Assembly: GCA_950022655.1 (NCBI GenBank)
Contig: OX465584.1
Span: 1,869,694 to 1,933,693, forward strand
DNA: 64,000 bases
Direction of reading: 5' to 3'
From: Alentia gelatinosa
Lineage: Eukaryota; Annelida; Polychaeta; Phyllodocida; Polynoidae
Shown in pieces: positions 62,456-64,000 of this stretch. How positions within the stretch are numbered: the stretch's first letter is position 1; each line of letters begins with the position of its first letter. A model generated the notes under the pieces. That model was not told the DNA's origin, did no database searches, and saw only the letters and a list, made by a program, of their open reading frames with translations. The translations under genes were made by a program, and so were the position numbers.

Positions 62456-64000
62456 CGTAAGCTACAAAATCTATGTTCTTGAAGTTGAAACTTCAAAAAC
62501 CGTCGTAACATGTATCTGAAGGTCTCATTTACTCAACGGATTCAATTACGTCACTTCAACTCCATTATAGTGTTGTACATGAAAGAAATTCCTATCGCTA
62601 TAGAATCTGATTCCTTGAAGTTTCGAATCAGAGAATTGACACGACATATAGCTCAGTAACTTATTCACCCATTATTTGATTTCATTGATCTAACACCAAA
62701 ACTGTTCATTCTACCGCAGTTATATCTCAAATAGATGAAAAAGGGCTTTTAATGTAGCATATTCACATTGGCTGTAAAATCTGTCACCTTGAAGTCAAAA
62801 CTTCAAAAATCGTCACAACATGTATCTGAGCGTTTCATTTTCTTGATCGATTTGATTCCGGCACTCTACTCCAATTTTGCGCATTATTCTGTTGTACATG
62901 TAAGAAATTCCTATCGCTGTAGAATCTGTTTCCTTGAGGTAAGGAATTAACAAATTGTGATGTACTAATGGTTAATCTGATTTCATTAATCTAGCATCAA
63001 AATTATTCATTCTACAGCCTTTTTTTCTGAAATCGACGAAATATGACTTTTAATGAAGCATTTTCATGTTGCATGCAGAATCTGTCACTTTAACATTACG
63101 AAGTTCAAAACCATCACAACATGTATCTGAGTGTCTCATTTACTTGATTGCTTCAATTCCAGCACTCTAACTCTAATATTGTGCATTATTCTGTTGTACA
63201 TGTAAGAAATTCCTATCGCTGTAGAATCTCTTTCCTAAAATTGATAACGACACGTAGCCGAATATATTTACTACCGTTTGATTTGATTTCATCGTATTAG
63301 CATCAAAACTGTTCATTCTACAGTCGGGTTATTAAATATCAACGAAATAGGGCTTTTCACATTGGCTACAAAATCTATGTTCTTGAAGTTGAAACTTCAA
63401 AAACCGTCGTAACATGTATCTGAAGGTCTCATTTACTCAATGGATTCAATTACGTCACTTCAACTCTATCATACGCATTTTAGTGTTGTACATGAAAGAA
63501 ATTCCTATCGCTGTAGAATCTGATTCCTTGAAGCTTCGAATCAGAGAATTGCCACGACAGTTACTGAGGTAATACTACCCATTATTTGATTTCATTGATC
63601 TAACACCAAAACTGTTCAATCTACGGCAATTATATTTCAAATAGATGAAAAAGGGCTTTTAATGTAGCATATTCACGTTGGCTGTAAAATCTGTCACCTT
63701 GAAGTCAAAACTTCAAAAATCGTCACAACATGTATCTGAGCGTCTCATTTTCCTGATCGATTTGATTCCGGCACTCTACTCCAATATTGCGCATTATTCT
63801 GTTGTACGTGTAAGAAATTCCTATCGCTGTAGAATCTGTTTCCTTGAGGCAAGGAATTAACAAATTATGATGACATGTAGCTCAGTGTATGAACTACTGG
63901 TTAATCTGATTTCATTAATCTAGCATCAAAATTATTCATTCTACAGCCTTTTTTCTGAAATCGACGAAATATGACTTTTAATGTAGCATTTTCATGTTGC
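62456..64000 (+). repeat. About 2.2-kb tandem duplication, right copy, cut by the window end
   Basis: It matches 60221 onward at +2,235 up to about 63355. Two deletions then reduce the offset to 2,222 and 2,208 (GGGCTTTTCACATTGG, and GCCACGACAGTTACTG for a longer stretch). The last C frame at 63678 has extra changes (AATATTGCGC, GTACGTGTAAG, GAGGCAAGG). Confidence 0.8.

Larger units (their letters stand above)
1..64000 (+). repeat. Satellite DNA array, about 200 head-to-tail monomers of about 290-330 bp
   Basis: The anchor AGGGCTTTTAA (or a near variant) recurs through the window at spacings of mostly 290-330 bp, always on the + strand. Measured anchors at the start are 71, 377, 707, 1026, 1332, 1637, 1927, 2047, 2350, 2656 and 2930. 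Between anchors the sequence is always a variant of the same unit, so no stretch is unexplained and none is inverted. There is no open frame longer than about 75 codons, no mobile element and no simple-sequence tract. Such arrays are typical of centromeric or pericentromeric heterochromatin in eukaryotes. The chromosomal location and the taxon are not shown by the sequence. Confidence 0.97.

Noticed and set aside
1..64000. CRISPR array or another prokaryotic repeat system
   Set aside because: The repeats are about 300 bp and contiguous, with no unique spacers, and no coding sequence exists in 64 kb.
1..64000. rDNA intergenic spacer or telomeric repeats
   Set aside because: No rRNA segment and no short G-rich telomere motif is visible. 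The unit length and composition do not fit a telomere.

Overview
The whole 64 kb window is one uninterrupted head-to-tail satellite DNA array. I find no gene, RNA gene, transposable element, rDNA or telomere repeat in it. The DNA is AT-rich, and every stretch I read is a variant of the same unit of about 290-330 bp, always in the same orientation. That points to eukaryotic heterochromatin, plausibly centromeric or pericentromeric. The sequence does not let me name a taxon. The short reading frames (60-75 codons) recur only because the repeat recurs, and most begin at TTG or GTG rather than ATG. I treat all of them as non-coding. Each monomer (easiest anchor: AGGGCTTTTAA) is an old dimer. Its two halves both carry a CTGYAGAATCTGT-YTCCTTGAAG core followed by a related stretch (ACATGTATCTGAGTGT in half 1, ACACGTAGCTCAGTGT in half 2). 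The cores alternate at about 145 bp and 160-185 bp. About 200 monomers fill the window. They fall into recognisable types, including deleted types and truncated 114-120 bp pieces. The monomers form nested higher-order repeats (HORs). A 1,324-bp module (six segments) recurs at least eleven times. A 9,339-bp HOR (29 full monomers plus 4 truncated ones) covers 1-17969, complete once and then partial. That block plus a 3,751-bp different segment forms a 20,877-bp super-unit, present as two adjacent near-identical copies at about 844-21720 and 21721-42597. From about 34.3 kb to 53.8 kb the array can also be read with an 8,695-8,700-bp period, a sister HOR. From about 54 kb to the end the order is more irregular: 874-bp modules in tandem, a 192-bp tandem duplication, a roughly 2.2-kb tandem duplication and several private deletions, as if homogenisation weakens to the right. 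The most notable points are the order of duplication events, which diagnostic bases let one read, and the dyad symmetries at the same place in both half-monomers. One of those dyads carries a paired G:C to T:A change. I found no evidence of a protein-based system. The interest lies in repeat architecture and possible DNA-structure or protein-binding boxes.
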